A stretch of DNA of 64,000 nucleotides from Kitasatospora purpeofusca. Lineage in GTDB: Bacteria > Actinomycetota > Actinomycetes > Streptomycetales > Streptomycetaceae. Numbering within the stretch: the stretch's first letter is position 1; each line of letters begins with the position of its first letter. The translations under genes were made by a program, and so were the position numbers. The notes below the pieces were generated by a model. The model was not told where the DNA came from. It saw nothing but the letters and a program-made list of their open reading frames with translations, and made no database searches. The stretch is from contig NZ_JODS01000002.1 in assembly GCF_000718025.1 (NCBI RefSeq), positions 611,431 through 675,430 of the forward strand, read 5' to 3'. Positions 51,726 through 59,459 of this stretch are shown here, one piece after another.

Positions 51726-51741
51726 GGATGCACGTGCATCC
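51726..51741. promoter_or_regulatory. 16-bp perfect palindrome GGATGCACGTGCATCC
   Basis: Contains the TGCACGTGCA core and extends it by three symmetric bases on each side. It is the best of the repeated sites and lies 110 bp before the HTH gene. Confidence 0.6.
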
Positions 51742-51850
51742 TGGTGTGCGGAGTGCAGAACTGATAGGAACATCCGTCAGTATCGGCACCGTGAGCGCTC
51801 AACTGATGGCAGACTGTGCGCTGTTTGCCCTAGGTGGAGGTTAGGACCGC

Positions 51851-52717
51851 ATGACCACAGTTCAGCCGGGCGGCGGCTCGATGGTCCGCCGGATCCTCCT
51901 CGGCTCCCAGCTGCGCCGGCTCCGAGAGACGCGCGGCATCACCCGCGAGGACGCGGGCTACGCGATCCGGGCTTCCGAGTCCAAGATCAGCCGCATGGAA
52001 CTCGGCCGGGTCAGCTTCAAGGAACGCGACGTCGCCGACCTGCTCAGCCTCTACGGCGTGGACGACGGCCTCGAACGCGAGGCGCTGCTCGGCCTGGTCC
52101 GTGAGGCCAACAAGTCGGGCTGGTGGCACAGCTTCAACGACGTCCTGCCGGGTTGGTTCCAGACCTATGTCGGCCTCGAGGAGGCCGCTGCCCTGATCCG
52201 CACCTACGAAGTCCAGTTCGTCCCCGGCCTGCTGCAGTCCGAGGAGTACGCGCGGGCGGTTTTCGGCCAGAGTCGGCCGGTGATCAGCGAGGAGGAGGTC
52301 GAACGCCGGGTCAGCCTGCGCATGCGCCGTCAGAAGCTGCTCACCGAGGGCGGCAGCCCGCGGCTCTGGGCGGTCATCGACGAGGCCGCGCTGCGCCGTC
52401 CGGTCGGCGGCCCCAAGGTGATGCGCGGCCAGGTCCAGTACCTGATCGACGCCGCCGAGCAGGCCAATGTGGTCATCCAGGTCATGCCGTTCCGCTTCGG
52501 TGCGCACGCCGGTGAGTCCGGTGCGTTCACCATCCTTCGCTTCCCCGAGCAGGACCTCGCGGACGTGGTGTACCTGGAGCAGCTGACCAGCGCGTTGTAC
52601 CTGGACAAGCGCGACGACGTCGACGCCTACATCCAGGTCATGGAGCGGCTCTGCGTGGACAGCCTCACGCCCGAGCGCACCATCGACCTGCTGGCCTCGA
52701 TCCTCAAGGAGCGCTGA
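51851..52717 (+). CDS. WhiJ-like HTH regulator (XRE with Scr1/DUF5753 domain)
   Basis: A 288-residue regulator with an N-terminal XRE helix-turn-helix (about residues 17-75; LRRLRETRGITREDAGYAIR) and a C-terminal DUF5753/Scr1 domain (about 95-280; WFQTYVGLEEAAALIRTYE, VPGLLQSEEYARAV). Such WhiJ/BldB-associated proteins act in development and antibiotic control. The start ATG 51851 is preceded by GGAGG at about 51836. The upstream palindromes are its probable operators. Confidence 0.9.
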   Translation: MTTVQPGGGSMVRRILLGSQLRRLRETRGITREDAGYAIRASESKISRMELGRVSFKERDVADLLSLYGVDDGLEREALLGLVREANKSGWWHSFNDVLPGWFQTYVGLEEAAALIRTYEVQFVPGLLQSEEYARAVFGQSRPVISEEEVERRVSLRMRRQKLLTEGGSPRLWAVIDEAALRRPVGGPKVMRGQVQYLIDAAEQANVVIQVMPFRFGAHAGESGAFTILRFPEQDLADVVYLEQLTSALYLDKRDDVDAYIQVMERLCVDSLTPERTIDLLASILKER

Positions 52718-52769
52718 GCCCGGACCGGACCGGTGCCCGCAGGGGCGCCGGACCGGGACCCGGACAGGT

Positions 52770-52818
52770 GGAGCGGCCGCCGGCCGCCGCGGTTCAGCCG
52801 CGGGCCGGCGGCCGCTCC
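52770..52818. terminator. Bidirectional terminator overlapping the TetR stop
   Basis: A 16-bp stem (52770-52785 with 52803-52818) and GC-rich inner part. It lies about 53 nt after the HTH gene and includes the stop (52794-52796) of the convergent TetR gene. Confidence 0.75.
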
Positions 52819-53432
52819 CGTTCCGGCGGGAGCGGCTGCGGCGGACGGCCCAGGTGCCAGGGCAGGTCGTAGCGGCGGAACAGGTCGGCCCGGATCGGGG
52901 CCAGCGGGAGTTCCGCCCCGGGCAGCAGCACGCCTATGCAGCCGCCCATCAGCGCGCTGCGCAGCACCGCGTGCTCGGCCGGCGGGTCGGGCGCGCCCCA
53001 GTCGCGCAGCAGTCCCTGCAGGATCGCGCCGAGCCGCTGCTGCTCCGGGTCCTGGACGAAGGCGCCGGTGTCCGGGTCGAGGATCAGCGCGAGGTGCGAG
53101 CGCATCACCCTCGGGTGGTCCATGGCCAGGCTCAGCACCGCGTCGATGGCCCGGGCCAGGCGGTCCTCCGGCCCGGCCCCGGGTGCCAGCTCGTCGAGGG
53201 CGGTGGAGAGCGCCTGGTGCATCATCCGGTGGGTGGCCGACTGCATCAGCAGCCGTTTGCCGTCGAAGTAGTAGGAGAGCAGGCCGCGCGCGAGCCCGGC
53301 CCGCTCCGCGATGTCGGTCAGCGTGGTGCCGGCGTATCCGCGCTGGTCGACCAGCTCGACGGTGGCCCGCATGATGCGTCGCCGGGAGCGCCGGCGCATC
53401 TCCTCATTGACCGAATCCCCGCGAGGTGCCAT
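52794..53432 (-). CDS. TetR-family regulator
   Basis: A 212-residue TetR-type repressor with the HTH at about residues 18-60 (RRRIMRATVELVDQRGYAGT, then LSYYFDGK). ATG 53432 is preferred; an upstream ATG 53468 adds 12 residues. A 6-bp inverted repeat overlaps its probable -10, suggesting autoregulation. The MFS exporter just upstream on the same strand is the natural target. Confidence 0.85.
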   Translation of the reverse strand: MAPRGDSVNEEMRRRSRRRIMRATVELVDQRGYAGTTLTDIAERAGLARGLLSYYFDGKRLLMQSATHRMMHQALSTALDELAPGAGPEDRLARAIDAVLSLAMDHPRVMRSHLALILDPDTGAFVQDPEQQRLGAILQGLLRDWGAPDPPAEHAVLRSALMGGCIGVLLPGAELPLAPIRADLFRRYDLPWHLGRPPQPLPPERERPPARG

Positions 53433-53461
53433 CGTGTCTGCTCCGTACGTTCGTTGGCTGG

Positions 53462-53479
53462 CGGCCAATATACTGGCCG
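53462..53479. promoter_or_regulatory. Candidate TetR operator overlapping a -10 box
   Basis: CGGCCA-N6-TGGCCG is a perfect 18-bp inverted repeat, 31-48 nt upstream of the TetR start. Within it, minus-strand TATATT (plus-strand 53467-53472) is a good -10 hexamer. Confidence 0.6.
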
Positions 53480-53542
53480 GGCCGGCGACCGAACCCCGGC
53501 GGCCGGCATTCGGCCGGGCGGTCCGGGGTCGGCGCGTACGGA

Positions 53543-53585
53543 GGCGCCGGCCCTACCAACACGGGGGTTTGGTAGAGCCGGCGCC
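53543..53585 (-). terminator. Terminator of the MFS gene
   Basis: A 17-bp stem with one mismatch (53543-53559 with 53569-53585), about 53 nt beyond the MFS stop. Confidence 0.7.
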
Positions 53586-53637
53586 CAGCCCGACGGCGAA
53601 GGGTGGATCCGGGATGATGCGGAACCTCTGCCGCCGC

Positions 53638-55161
53638 TCAGCTCTTGCTGAGGATCTCGTCGCGGCGCCCGGCCAGGTCCTCCCGGCCTACTGACGGATA
53701 ATCATAGTCCGGTACCGGCGGGCTGGTTGCCTTCTTCCGCCGGTCGAGCGCGGCACCCGCCACGGCGATCACCAGGCCGACCAGCGCGACCCCGGTGACG
53801 AACAGCAGCGCCGGCCGGTAGCCGTCCAGCTGTGCCTCGGCGCCGGTGCCGCCGTTGCTGCCGGCGGTGATGATCGCGGTGGCGCCGGCCAGCACGACCG
53901 CGGTGCCCACCTGGATCGCGGTGTTCACCAGGCCCGAGGCGAGACCCTGCTCCTCGTCCGCGACCCCGTCGGTGGCGGCGATGTTCACCGAGGGGAAGGC
54001 GAGCGCGAAGCCGACGCCGAGCAGGACGATCGAGGGCAGCACCAGCACCGGGTACGAGCTGTGCGCGTCCAGCCGCAGGAACAGCGCGAACGCGCCGACC
54101 AGGGCCAGCAGCCCGATCGGCAGCAGCCGGCCGGTGCCGAAGCGGTCCACCACGGGGCCCATGAACGGCGCCGAGAGCGCGATCATCGCGCCGGCCGGGA
54201 GCAGTCCGAGCGCCATCGTCAGGGCCGACCAGCCGAGCAGGTCCTGCAGGTAGAGGGTGACCACGAACTGGAAGCCGCCGTACGCGCCGGTCATCGCGAA
54301 GGCGATCACATTGGCCCGGGCGACCGAGCCGTTGCGGAAGATGCCGAGCCGCACCAGCGGGTGCGCGGTCCGGCTCTCGACCACCAGGAACGCCGCCGCC
54401 AGCAGTGCCACGACGGCCAGCGAGCCCAGGGTGCGCAGGCTCAGCCAGCCCGCGCCCTGCGCCTCGGTGACGGTGAACACCAGCAGCAGCACGGCGGTGG
54501 TGCCGGTGATCGCGCCGAGCACGTCGTAGCGGCCGGTGACCTTCTCCTCGGTCGGGCGGGGGAGCAGCCGGACGGCGAAGACCAGGGCGAGCAGCGCGCT
54601 CGGGACGGGCATCAGGAAGGTCCAGCGCCAGCCGACCGCCGTGAGCAGGCCGCTGAGCACCAGGCCGAGCGAGAAGCCGCTGGCGCCGCAGGTGGTGTAG
54701 ATCGACAGTGCCCGGTTGCGGGCCGGGCCCTCGGGGAACGTCGTGGTGATGATCGACAGGCCGGCCGGCGCGGTGAACGCGGCCGCGACGCCCTTGAGGA
54801 AGCGGGCGGCGATCAGCAGGCCGCCGTCGTCGACCAGGCCGCCGAGCAGGGAGGCGGCGGCGAAGACGCCGAGCGCGGTCAGGAAGACCCGGCGGCGGCC
54901 GAGCAGGTCGGCGGTGCGGCCGCCGAGCAGCAGCAGGCCGCCGTAGCCGAGTACGTAGCCGGAGACCACCCACTGGAGGGTGGAGGTGGACAGGTGCAGT
55001 TCGGAGCCGATGGAGGGCAGGGCGATGCCGACCATCGAGATGTCCAGGGCGTCCAGGAAGAGCGCGGCGCAGAGCACGATCAGGGTGCCCCAGAGCCGGG
55101 GAGTCCAGTGGGCCCCGGCATGTGACGGATCGTCGGTGGTCGTGGCGGTCGCTGTGGTCAT
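53638..55161 (-). CDS. MFS transporter, DHA2 type (14 helices)
   Basis: A 507-residue exporter with about 14 hydrophobic helices. LDALDISMVGIALPSIG in helix 1 and LGGRTADLLGRRR (motif A) mark the DHA2/EmrB branch, exporters of drugs and metabolites by proton antiport. ATG 55161 is preferred to an upstream in-frame ATG at 55197 that would overlap the divergent promoter. It is divergent from a MarR gene and upstream of a TetR gene; both could control it. The ribosome site is weak. Confidence 0.9.
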   Translation of the reverse strand: MTTATATTTDDPSHAGAHWTPRLWGTLIVLCAALFLDALDISMVGIALPSIGSELHLSTSTLQWVVSGYVLGYGGLLLLGGRTADLLGRRRVFLTALGVFAAASLLGGLVDDGGLLIAARFLKGVAAAFTAPAGLSIITTTFPEGPARNRALSIYTTCGASGFSLGLVLSGLLTAVGWRWTFLMPVPSALLALVFAVRLLPRPTEEKVTGRYDVLGAITGTTAVLLLVFTVTEAQGAGWLSLRTLGSLAVVALLAAAFLVVESRTAHPLVRLGIFRNGSVARANVIAFAMTGAYGGFQFVVTLYLQDLLGWSALTMALGLLPAGAMIALSAPFMGPVVDRFGTGRLLPIGLLALVGAFALFLRLDAHSSYPVLVLPSIVLLGVGFALAFPSVNIAATDGVADEEQGLASGLVNTAIQVGTAVVLAGATAIITAGSNGGTGAEAQLDGYRPALLFVTGVALVGLVIAVAGAALDRRKKATSPPVPDYDYPSVGREDLAGRRDEILSKS

Positions 55162-55248
55162 GGCGCAAGACACTACATGCACATGCATCCAATGCAAGTG
55201 AATAAGATGTTAACGCATAAGTTGTTGACGCTGTGATACTGTGGCGGC
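55162..55248. promoter_or_regulatory. MFS/MarR divergent promoter with ATGCA repeats
   Basis: An 87-bp spacer. TTAACG (55210-55215) and GATACT (55234-55239) 18 nt apart form a candidate promoter for the MarR gene, giving an almost leaderless GTG at 55249. ATGCA occurs three times at 55176-55197, possibly MarR operator half-sites in the MFS leader. Confidence 0.5.
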
Positions 55249-55653
55249 GTGGCTGAACTCGACTCCCCGGAGGAGGCAGGGCTGGTCGCCCAGTGGCGCG
55301 ACCTGCTCGCCCGGCATGCCCGGACCGCCTGTCTGCTCGACCGTGAGCTCGGCGAGAAACACGGCCTGGGCATGAGCGAGTTCGAGGTGCTGGAGCGCCT
55401 CGTCGAGGGCTGCGAGAGCGGCGACAAGGGCCTGCGGGTGCAGGAGCTCGCCCCCACCGTGCACCTCAGTCAGAGCGCCCTCTCCCGGCTGATCGGCCGG
55501 CTGGAGAAGGCCGGGCTGGTCACCAGGGCGATGTGCGCCGCCGACCGGCGCGGCATCCAGGTCGCACTGACGGAGGAGGGCCGCCGGTGTTACGCCGAGG
55601 CCCGCGCGCTGCACCGCGAGGTGCTGTCGCTCACCCTGGCCGAGGAGCCGTAG
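55249..55653 (+). CDS. MarR-family repressor
   Basis: A 134-residue winged-helix MarR protein: MSEFEVLERLVEG, then VQELAPTVHLSQSALSRLIGR recognition helix and RRGIQVALTEEGRR wing. GTG 55249. It is divergent from the MFS exporter and most likely represses it until the exporter substrate binds. Confidence 0.88.
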   Translation: MAELDSPEEAGLVAQWRDLLARHARTACLLDRELGEKHGLGMSEFEVLERLVEGCESGDKGLRVQELAPTVHLSQSALSRLIGRLEKAGLVTRAMCAADRRGIQVALTEEGRRCYAEARALHREVLSLTLAEEP

Positions 55654-55729
55654 GGCGCCTCCGCACCCGGAACTGACGCCTCGTCAAGCGGCTTGTGCTG
55701 CCCGGACGGTGGCGAAGGCGACGGGGGGC

Positions 55730-56692
55730 TCAGCGCAGCGCGAGCAGGCCCGGGGCGACGGCCAGAAGCACCACCGCGGCGGGCACCGCCAGCGCGGCCA
55801 GGGTCAGCCGCAGCCGGTGCGGCACGGACAGCCTCGGCCGTCCCGCCAGCAGCCGGTCCACCCGCTTCGGTGACTGCGCCTGCCCGGGCGGGCAGGCGCC
55901 GAACACCCCGCGCCCCAGATTGATCCCCGCCAGCGCGAGGGCCGTGGTGTGGCGCCCGTGCCGGCGCGCCGCCCGGTCGTCCGCCGCCAGCTCCACCAAC
56001 TCGCCCACCTGGTCCCGGAAGGCGCGGAACACCCCGACCCCGGGGAATCCGGAGGCGAGCGCCTGCGCACCCTGGGCCAGCCAGTGGTGCCGGGCCCGCA
56101 CGTGCTCGCGCTCGTGGCTGAGAACCGCCTCCAGTTCGCGGGCGGTGAGCTGGTGGAGGGCCCCGGTGGTGACCACCAGCCGGGAGTCCTGCCCCGGCAG
56201 CGACCACGCCTCCGGGCGGACGTTCTCCAGGACCACCAGCCGCTCCCGGCGCGGCCGCGCGCCCGCGCCCGAGGCCGGCTCGATCGACTCCGGCAACGGC
56301 GGCGAGAGCTCGGCCAGTTGGGCGTGCCGACGGGCCCGCAGCGCCTTCGCGGTACGGATCTCCCGGGTCAGCGCGACCACCGTCTGCAACCCGCCCGCCG
56401 CCAGCACCGCCGCGCAGAGCCGGCCCCAGCCCTCGGCGTTGTGCAGCCCGTACGCGGCCTCGACGCCGCTCGGCGCGCAGGCGAAGAGCACCGTGCGCAG
56501 GTCGGGCAGGGCGGCCATCGCGGCGAGCACCAGGCCCAGCGCGCAGCACAGCAGCACCGCCACCACCAGGCACTGCCAGACCAGCAGCGCCAGGACCGGT
56601 TCCCGCTCCACCCAGCGCGCCCGGACCAGCAGCCGGGGGGCGAGGGTGGCGAGCAGCAGTCCGAGCAGCAAGAGGCCGAGCAGGGCCGTCAT
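55730..56692 (-). CDS. M56 family metallopeptidase (BlaR1-like)
   Basis: A 320-residue membrane protein with N-terminal helices and a zinc peptidase motif HEREH in VLSHEREHVRARHH, then EQLAADDRA-like metal-ligand region (VELAADDRAARR). M56 proteins of the BlaR1/MecR1 type usually act with a BlaI repressor. ATG 56692 is preferred to an upstream in-frame ATG (56806) with no membrane start. No BlaI gene lies next to it; a DUF5134 membrane protein follows. Confidence 0.85.
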   Translation of the reverse strand: MTALLGLLLLGLLLATLAPRLLVRARWVEREPVLALLVWQCLVVAVLLCCALGLVLAAMAALPDLRTVLFACAPSGVEAAYGLHNAEGWGRLCAAVLAAGGLQTVVALTREIRTAKALRARRHAQLAELSPPLPESIEPASGAGARPRRERLVVLENVRPEAWSLPGQDSRLVVTTGALHQLTARELEAVLSHEREHVRARHHWLAQGAQALASGFPGVGVFRAFRDQVGELVELAADDRAARRHGRHTTALALAGINLGRGVFGACPPGQAQSPKRVDRLLAGRPRLSVPHRLRLTLAALAVPAAVVLLAVAPGLLALR

Positions 56693-56902
56693 GGCATGGG
56701 CTCCCCGGGGACGCACGGAGCGCGACAGTGCGCTTCCGGTCAACCTATGCGCTGCCGGAGCCGGGTGGAACGGCTTTCGGTCACCCAGTGACCAACGCCA
56801 CGACACCTGGCGGACGGGGCCGGGTCACGGGGGGCGTGCCGGTGCCGCGGACCCGTTGCCGGGCGGTGTGCCGCGGCGGGTCGCGGGGGAGTCGGACGGT
56901 CG

Positions 56903-57478
56903 TCACATGGTCAGGAGCATGGCGAACATGCCGATGCCCATGGACAGTCGGCAGGCCCGGGGCAGTCCGGCCGAGGCCACCGCCGCCGTGCCGCCGGAGC
57001 CGCTGAGCAGCCGGCTGCCGGACCACAGCGCGTACCCGCCGAAGTAGGCGAGCAGGGCGCCGGTCAGCGCGGGTGAGCCGGCCGCCGGATGGTGCCCGGC
57101 GTGTCCGTGGGCGGCGGTCATCGCCAGCGCCATGTACGTCATCGCCAGGGCCCCGACCGCGTGGTGCAGCCGGTGCGCCCGCCGGTCCGGCCGCCGGGCG
57201 GCCGCCAGTACCAGGAGCACCGCGGGCGGACCGTACACCCAGGCCCACACCTCGCCCGGTACGGCCGTGCCGGCGACCGCCATGGCGGCCATGCCGAAGC
57301 CCATCAGCCCCTCGGCGAGGTCCGCCTCGTGGGCGTGCAGCCGGCCGGTCGCGGCGCCGGGGACGGCCGGGGCCGTCACGGGTGTGCACGGGGCGCGGCG
57401 CAGCCGGGAGAGGCAGTAACCGCCGGAGGCCGCGGTGAGGGCGGCCAGCAGCCAGCTGACCAGGTCTGGACCGTGCAA
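56903..57478 (-). CDS. DUF5134 membrane protein
   Basis: A 191-residue protein with about five hydrophobic helices and His-rich loops (RLHAHEADLAEGLMGFGMAAM, AHGHAGHHPAAG). DUF5134 members are actinobacterial membrane proteins of unknown role, often near M56/copper-linked genes. TTG 57478 is used because GGAGG lies about 7 nt upstream and no ATG/GTG fits better. The His clusters could bind copper. Confidence 0.75.
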   Translation of the reverse strand: MHGPDLVSWLLAALTAASGGYCLSRLRRAPCTPVTAPAVPGAATGRLHAHEADLAEGLMGFGMAAMAVAGTAVPGEVWAWVYGPPAVLLVLAAARRPDRRAHRLHHAVGALAMTYMALAMTAAHGHAGHHPAAGSPALTGALLAYFGGYALWSGSRLLSGSGGTAAVASAGLPRACRLSMGIGMFAMLLTM

Positions 57479-57693
57479 CGGCGGCCTCCCGGACGGCGCG
57501 GACGGGCGTAGCGTCCACGATCACCGCTCGCCGCCGCGCGCAGCAGGGCGCGTGCGGGGGCGCACGGTGGTGATTCCCGTGGTGCGGCCGGGCGTCGGGC
57601 GCCGCCCGGCCCGGTGGCCAGGGGTCGGACGACGCGGTCCGGACGCCCCGGTCCGGACGACGCGGTCCGGACGACCCGGTGCTGGCGCTCGGG
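57479..57693. other. Spacer before the second amino-acid importer
   Basis: Between the DUF5134 start and the ATPase stop, 215 bp, with the 14-bp tandem repeats at 57624-57678. I see no gene. The DUF5134 promoter is probably in the left part. Confidence 0.4.
57624..57678 (-). repeat. 14-bp tandem repeats
   Basis: Four units near GTCCGGACGACGCG: 57624-57636 (13 bp), 57637-57650, 57651-57664, 57665-57678. They lie just beyond the stop of the importer ATPase gene. Confidence 0.85.
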
Positions 57694-58476
57694 TCAGCCG
57701 GCGAGTCGGCCCGAGGCGATCACCCGGCTCAGGAAGCGCCGGGTCCGCTCCTCCGTGGGCGCCCCGAACACCCGCTCCGGCGGCCCCTGTTCGAGCACCG
57801 CCCCGCCGTCCAGGAAGCAGACCTGGTCGGCGACCTCGCGCGCGAAGCCCATCTCGTGGGTGGCGAGCAGCATCGTCATGCCCCGCTCCTTGAGGTCCCG
57901 CACCACCGACAGCACCTCGCCGACCAGTTCCGGGTCGAGCGCCGCGGTGATCTCGTCGAGCAGCAGCAGGCGCGGCCCGGTGGCCAGGGCCCGGACGATC
58001 GCCACCCGCTGCTGCTGTCCGCCCGAGAGCCGGTCCGGGTAGGCGCCGGCCCGGTCCGCGAGGCCGAGCCGCTCCAGCAGCTCCAGCGCGCGCGCCTCCG
58101 CCTCGGCGCGCGGCACCCCGTGCACCCGGCGCGGGGCGAGCGTCACGTTCTCCAGCACGGTCAGATGCGGGAAGAGGTTGTAGGACTGGAACACCACGCC
58201 GATCCGCCGTCGGACGGCGTCCTCGTCCACGCGCGGGTCGGTGATCTCGGCGCCGTCCAGGAAGACCGCGCCGTCGTCGATCCGCTCCAGCAGGTTGACG
58301 CACCGCAGCAGTGTCGACTTGCCGGAGCCGGACGCGCCGATCAGGGCCGTCACCGAGTGCTCGGGCACGCTCAGGTGCACGTCCGCGAGCACCACCCGGC
58401 CGTCGCCGAAGGTCTTGCGCACCGCCTCCAGCCGCAGGACCGGCTCGGCGCCGGCCGTCCTTCCCGTCGCGGTCAC
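57694..58476 (-). CDS. Amino-acid ABC importer ATPase (second system)
   Basis: A 260-residue polar-amino-acid importer ATPase: Walker A GASGSGKSTLL, Q-loop VFQSYNLF, signature LSGGQQQRVAIVRAL, Walker B LLLLDEITAALD (Ile for Pro) and H-loop LATHEMGFA. GTG 58476 overlaps the permease stop by 4 nt and has GAAGGGGG about 7 nt upstream. It completes a three-gene importer, binding protein to permease to ATPase. Confidence 0.9.
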   Translation of the reverse strand: MTATGRTAGAEPVLRLEAVRKTFGDGRVVLADVHLSVPEHSVTALIGASGSGKSTLLRCVNLLERIDDGAVFLDGAEITDPRVDEDAVRRRIGVVFQSYNLFPHLTVLENVTLAPRRVHGVPRAEAEARALELLERLGLADRAGAYPDRLSGGQQQRVAIVRALATGPRLLLLDEITAALDPELVGEVLSVVRDLKERGMTMLLATHEMGFAREVADQVCFLDGGAVLEQGPPERVFGAPTEERTRRFLSRVIASGRLAG

Positions 58477-59459
58477 GACAGACCCCCTTCGTAGCGCCGG
58501 CGGTCGGCCCGGGCGGTCAGCCAGCCGGTGAACCGGGTCAGCGGGACGGTCAGTGCCACGAAGACCAGCGCCGCCACCAGGTAAGGGGTGGAGTTGAACG
58601 ACCGGCCGTTGATGATCTTCGCGGCGTAGACCGCGTCGATCACCCCGCCGATCGACACCAGCCCGGTGTCCTTCTGCAGGCTGACCAGGTTGTTGAGCAG
58701 CGGCGGCACCACCCGGCGCACCGCCTGGGGCAGCACCACGAAGCGCATCGCCTGCGTGTGCGACAGGCCCAGCGAGCGGGCCGCGGCCAGCTGGCTCGGG
58801 TGCACGGACTCGATCCCGGCCCGGAACACCTCGGACACGTAGGCCGCGTAGGTCAGCACCAGGGCCGCGCCGCCCAGCCACAGCGGGTCGGTGGTGACCC
58901 CGGTCAGCCGCAGTGCCGGGACGCCGGTGATCATCACCAGCAGGCAGATGATCATCGGCAGGCCGAGGAAGAAGTCCACGTACACCGTGGCCAGCAGCCG
59001 CACCGGCAGGAAGACCGGCCCGCGCAGCGTCCGCAGCACCGCGAGCAGCAGGCCGAGGACGAGGATCAGCACCCCGCAGACGGCCATCAGTTCCAGATTG
59101 ATCCGCAGCCCCTTGAGCACCTCGGGCAGCGCCTGCCGGGCGTACTCGGCGCTGAAGAACGAGCGCCGCACCGCCGGCCAGCCCGGCGAGCCGACCACCA
59201 GGGCGACCAGCGCGACCGCCGTCAGCAGGGTCGAGGCGGTGGCGATCAGTGCCGAGCGGCGGGCCCGGCGGCGGCGGAACGCCTCCCGGGCCAGCCGCCG
59301 CGGCGAGGGCCGGTAGTCCGCCGGGTCGGCGGCCTTCGCGGGTGGCAGCCCCGTCCGCTCCGCGCTCGCGCCCGCGGTGCCCACGGCCCCGGTGCCGACG
59401 TCCTCCGCGCGCATGTTCTCCGCGCTCATGTCCTTCGCGCTCACCTCCTCCGCGCTCAC
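58473..59459 (-). CDS. Amino-acid ABC permease with repeat-built N terminus
   Basis: About 328 residues from GTG 59459. The permease core (about residues 75-328) has a HisM fold and EAA loop SQLAAARSLGLSHTQAMRFV. The N terminus is four 5-residue repeats (VSAEE, VSAKD, MSAEN, MRAED), so four start codons lie in frame 15 nt apart (59459, 59444, 59429, 59414); I could not decide which is used. GTG 59459 overlaps the binding-protein stop by 4 nt, favouring coupling. The single permease gene implies a homodimer. Confidence 0.85.
   Translation of the reverse strand: MSAEEVSAKDMSAENMRAEDVGTGAVGTAGASAERTGLPPAKAADPADYRPSPRRLAREAFRRRRARRSALIATASTLLTAVALVALVVGSPGWPAVRRSFFSAEYARQALPEVLKGLRINLELMAVCGVLILVLGLLLAVLRTLRGPVFLPVRLLATVYVDFFLGLPMIICLLVMITGVPALRLTGVTTDPLWLGGAALVLTYAAYVSEVFRAGIESVHPSQLAAARSLGLSHTQAMRFVVLPQAVRRVVPPLLNNLVSLQKDTGLVSIGGVIDAVYAAKIINGRSFNSTPYLVAALVFVALTVPLTRFTGWLTARADRRRYEGGLS
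59400..59459 (-). repeat. Four 15-bp tandem repeats at the permease start
   Basis: Each 15-bp unit starts with a possible start codon (GTG, GTG, ATG, ATG) and carries a purine-rich GCGGAG/GCGAAG core, so every unit resembles a ribosome site followed by a start. Confidence 0.8.

Larger units (their letters stand above)
51437..51850. promoter_or_regulatory. Divergent promoter region with repeated TGCACGTGCA sites
   Basis: 414 bp. It holds TGCACGTGCA at 51641-51650 (with an adjoining TGTGCAGG), CACGTGCA at 51691-51698, GCATATGC at 51711-51718 and a 16-bp palindrome at 51726-51741. The right half is AT-richer and must carry the HTH gene promoter. Confidence 0.6.

Noticed and set aside
57624..57678. 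The 14-bp repeats as a CRISPR array
   Set aside because: The units are contiguous with no spacers and there are no cas genes.
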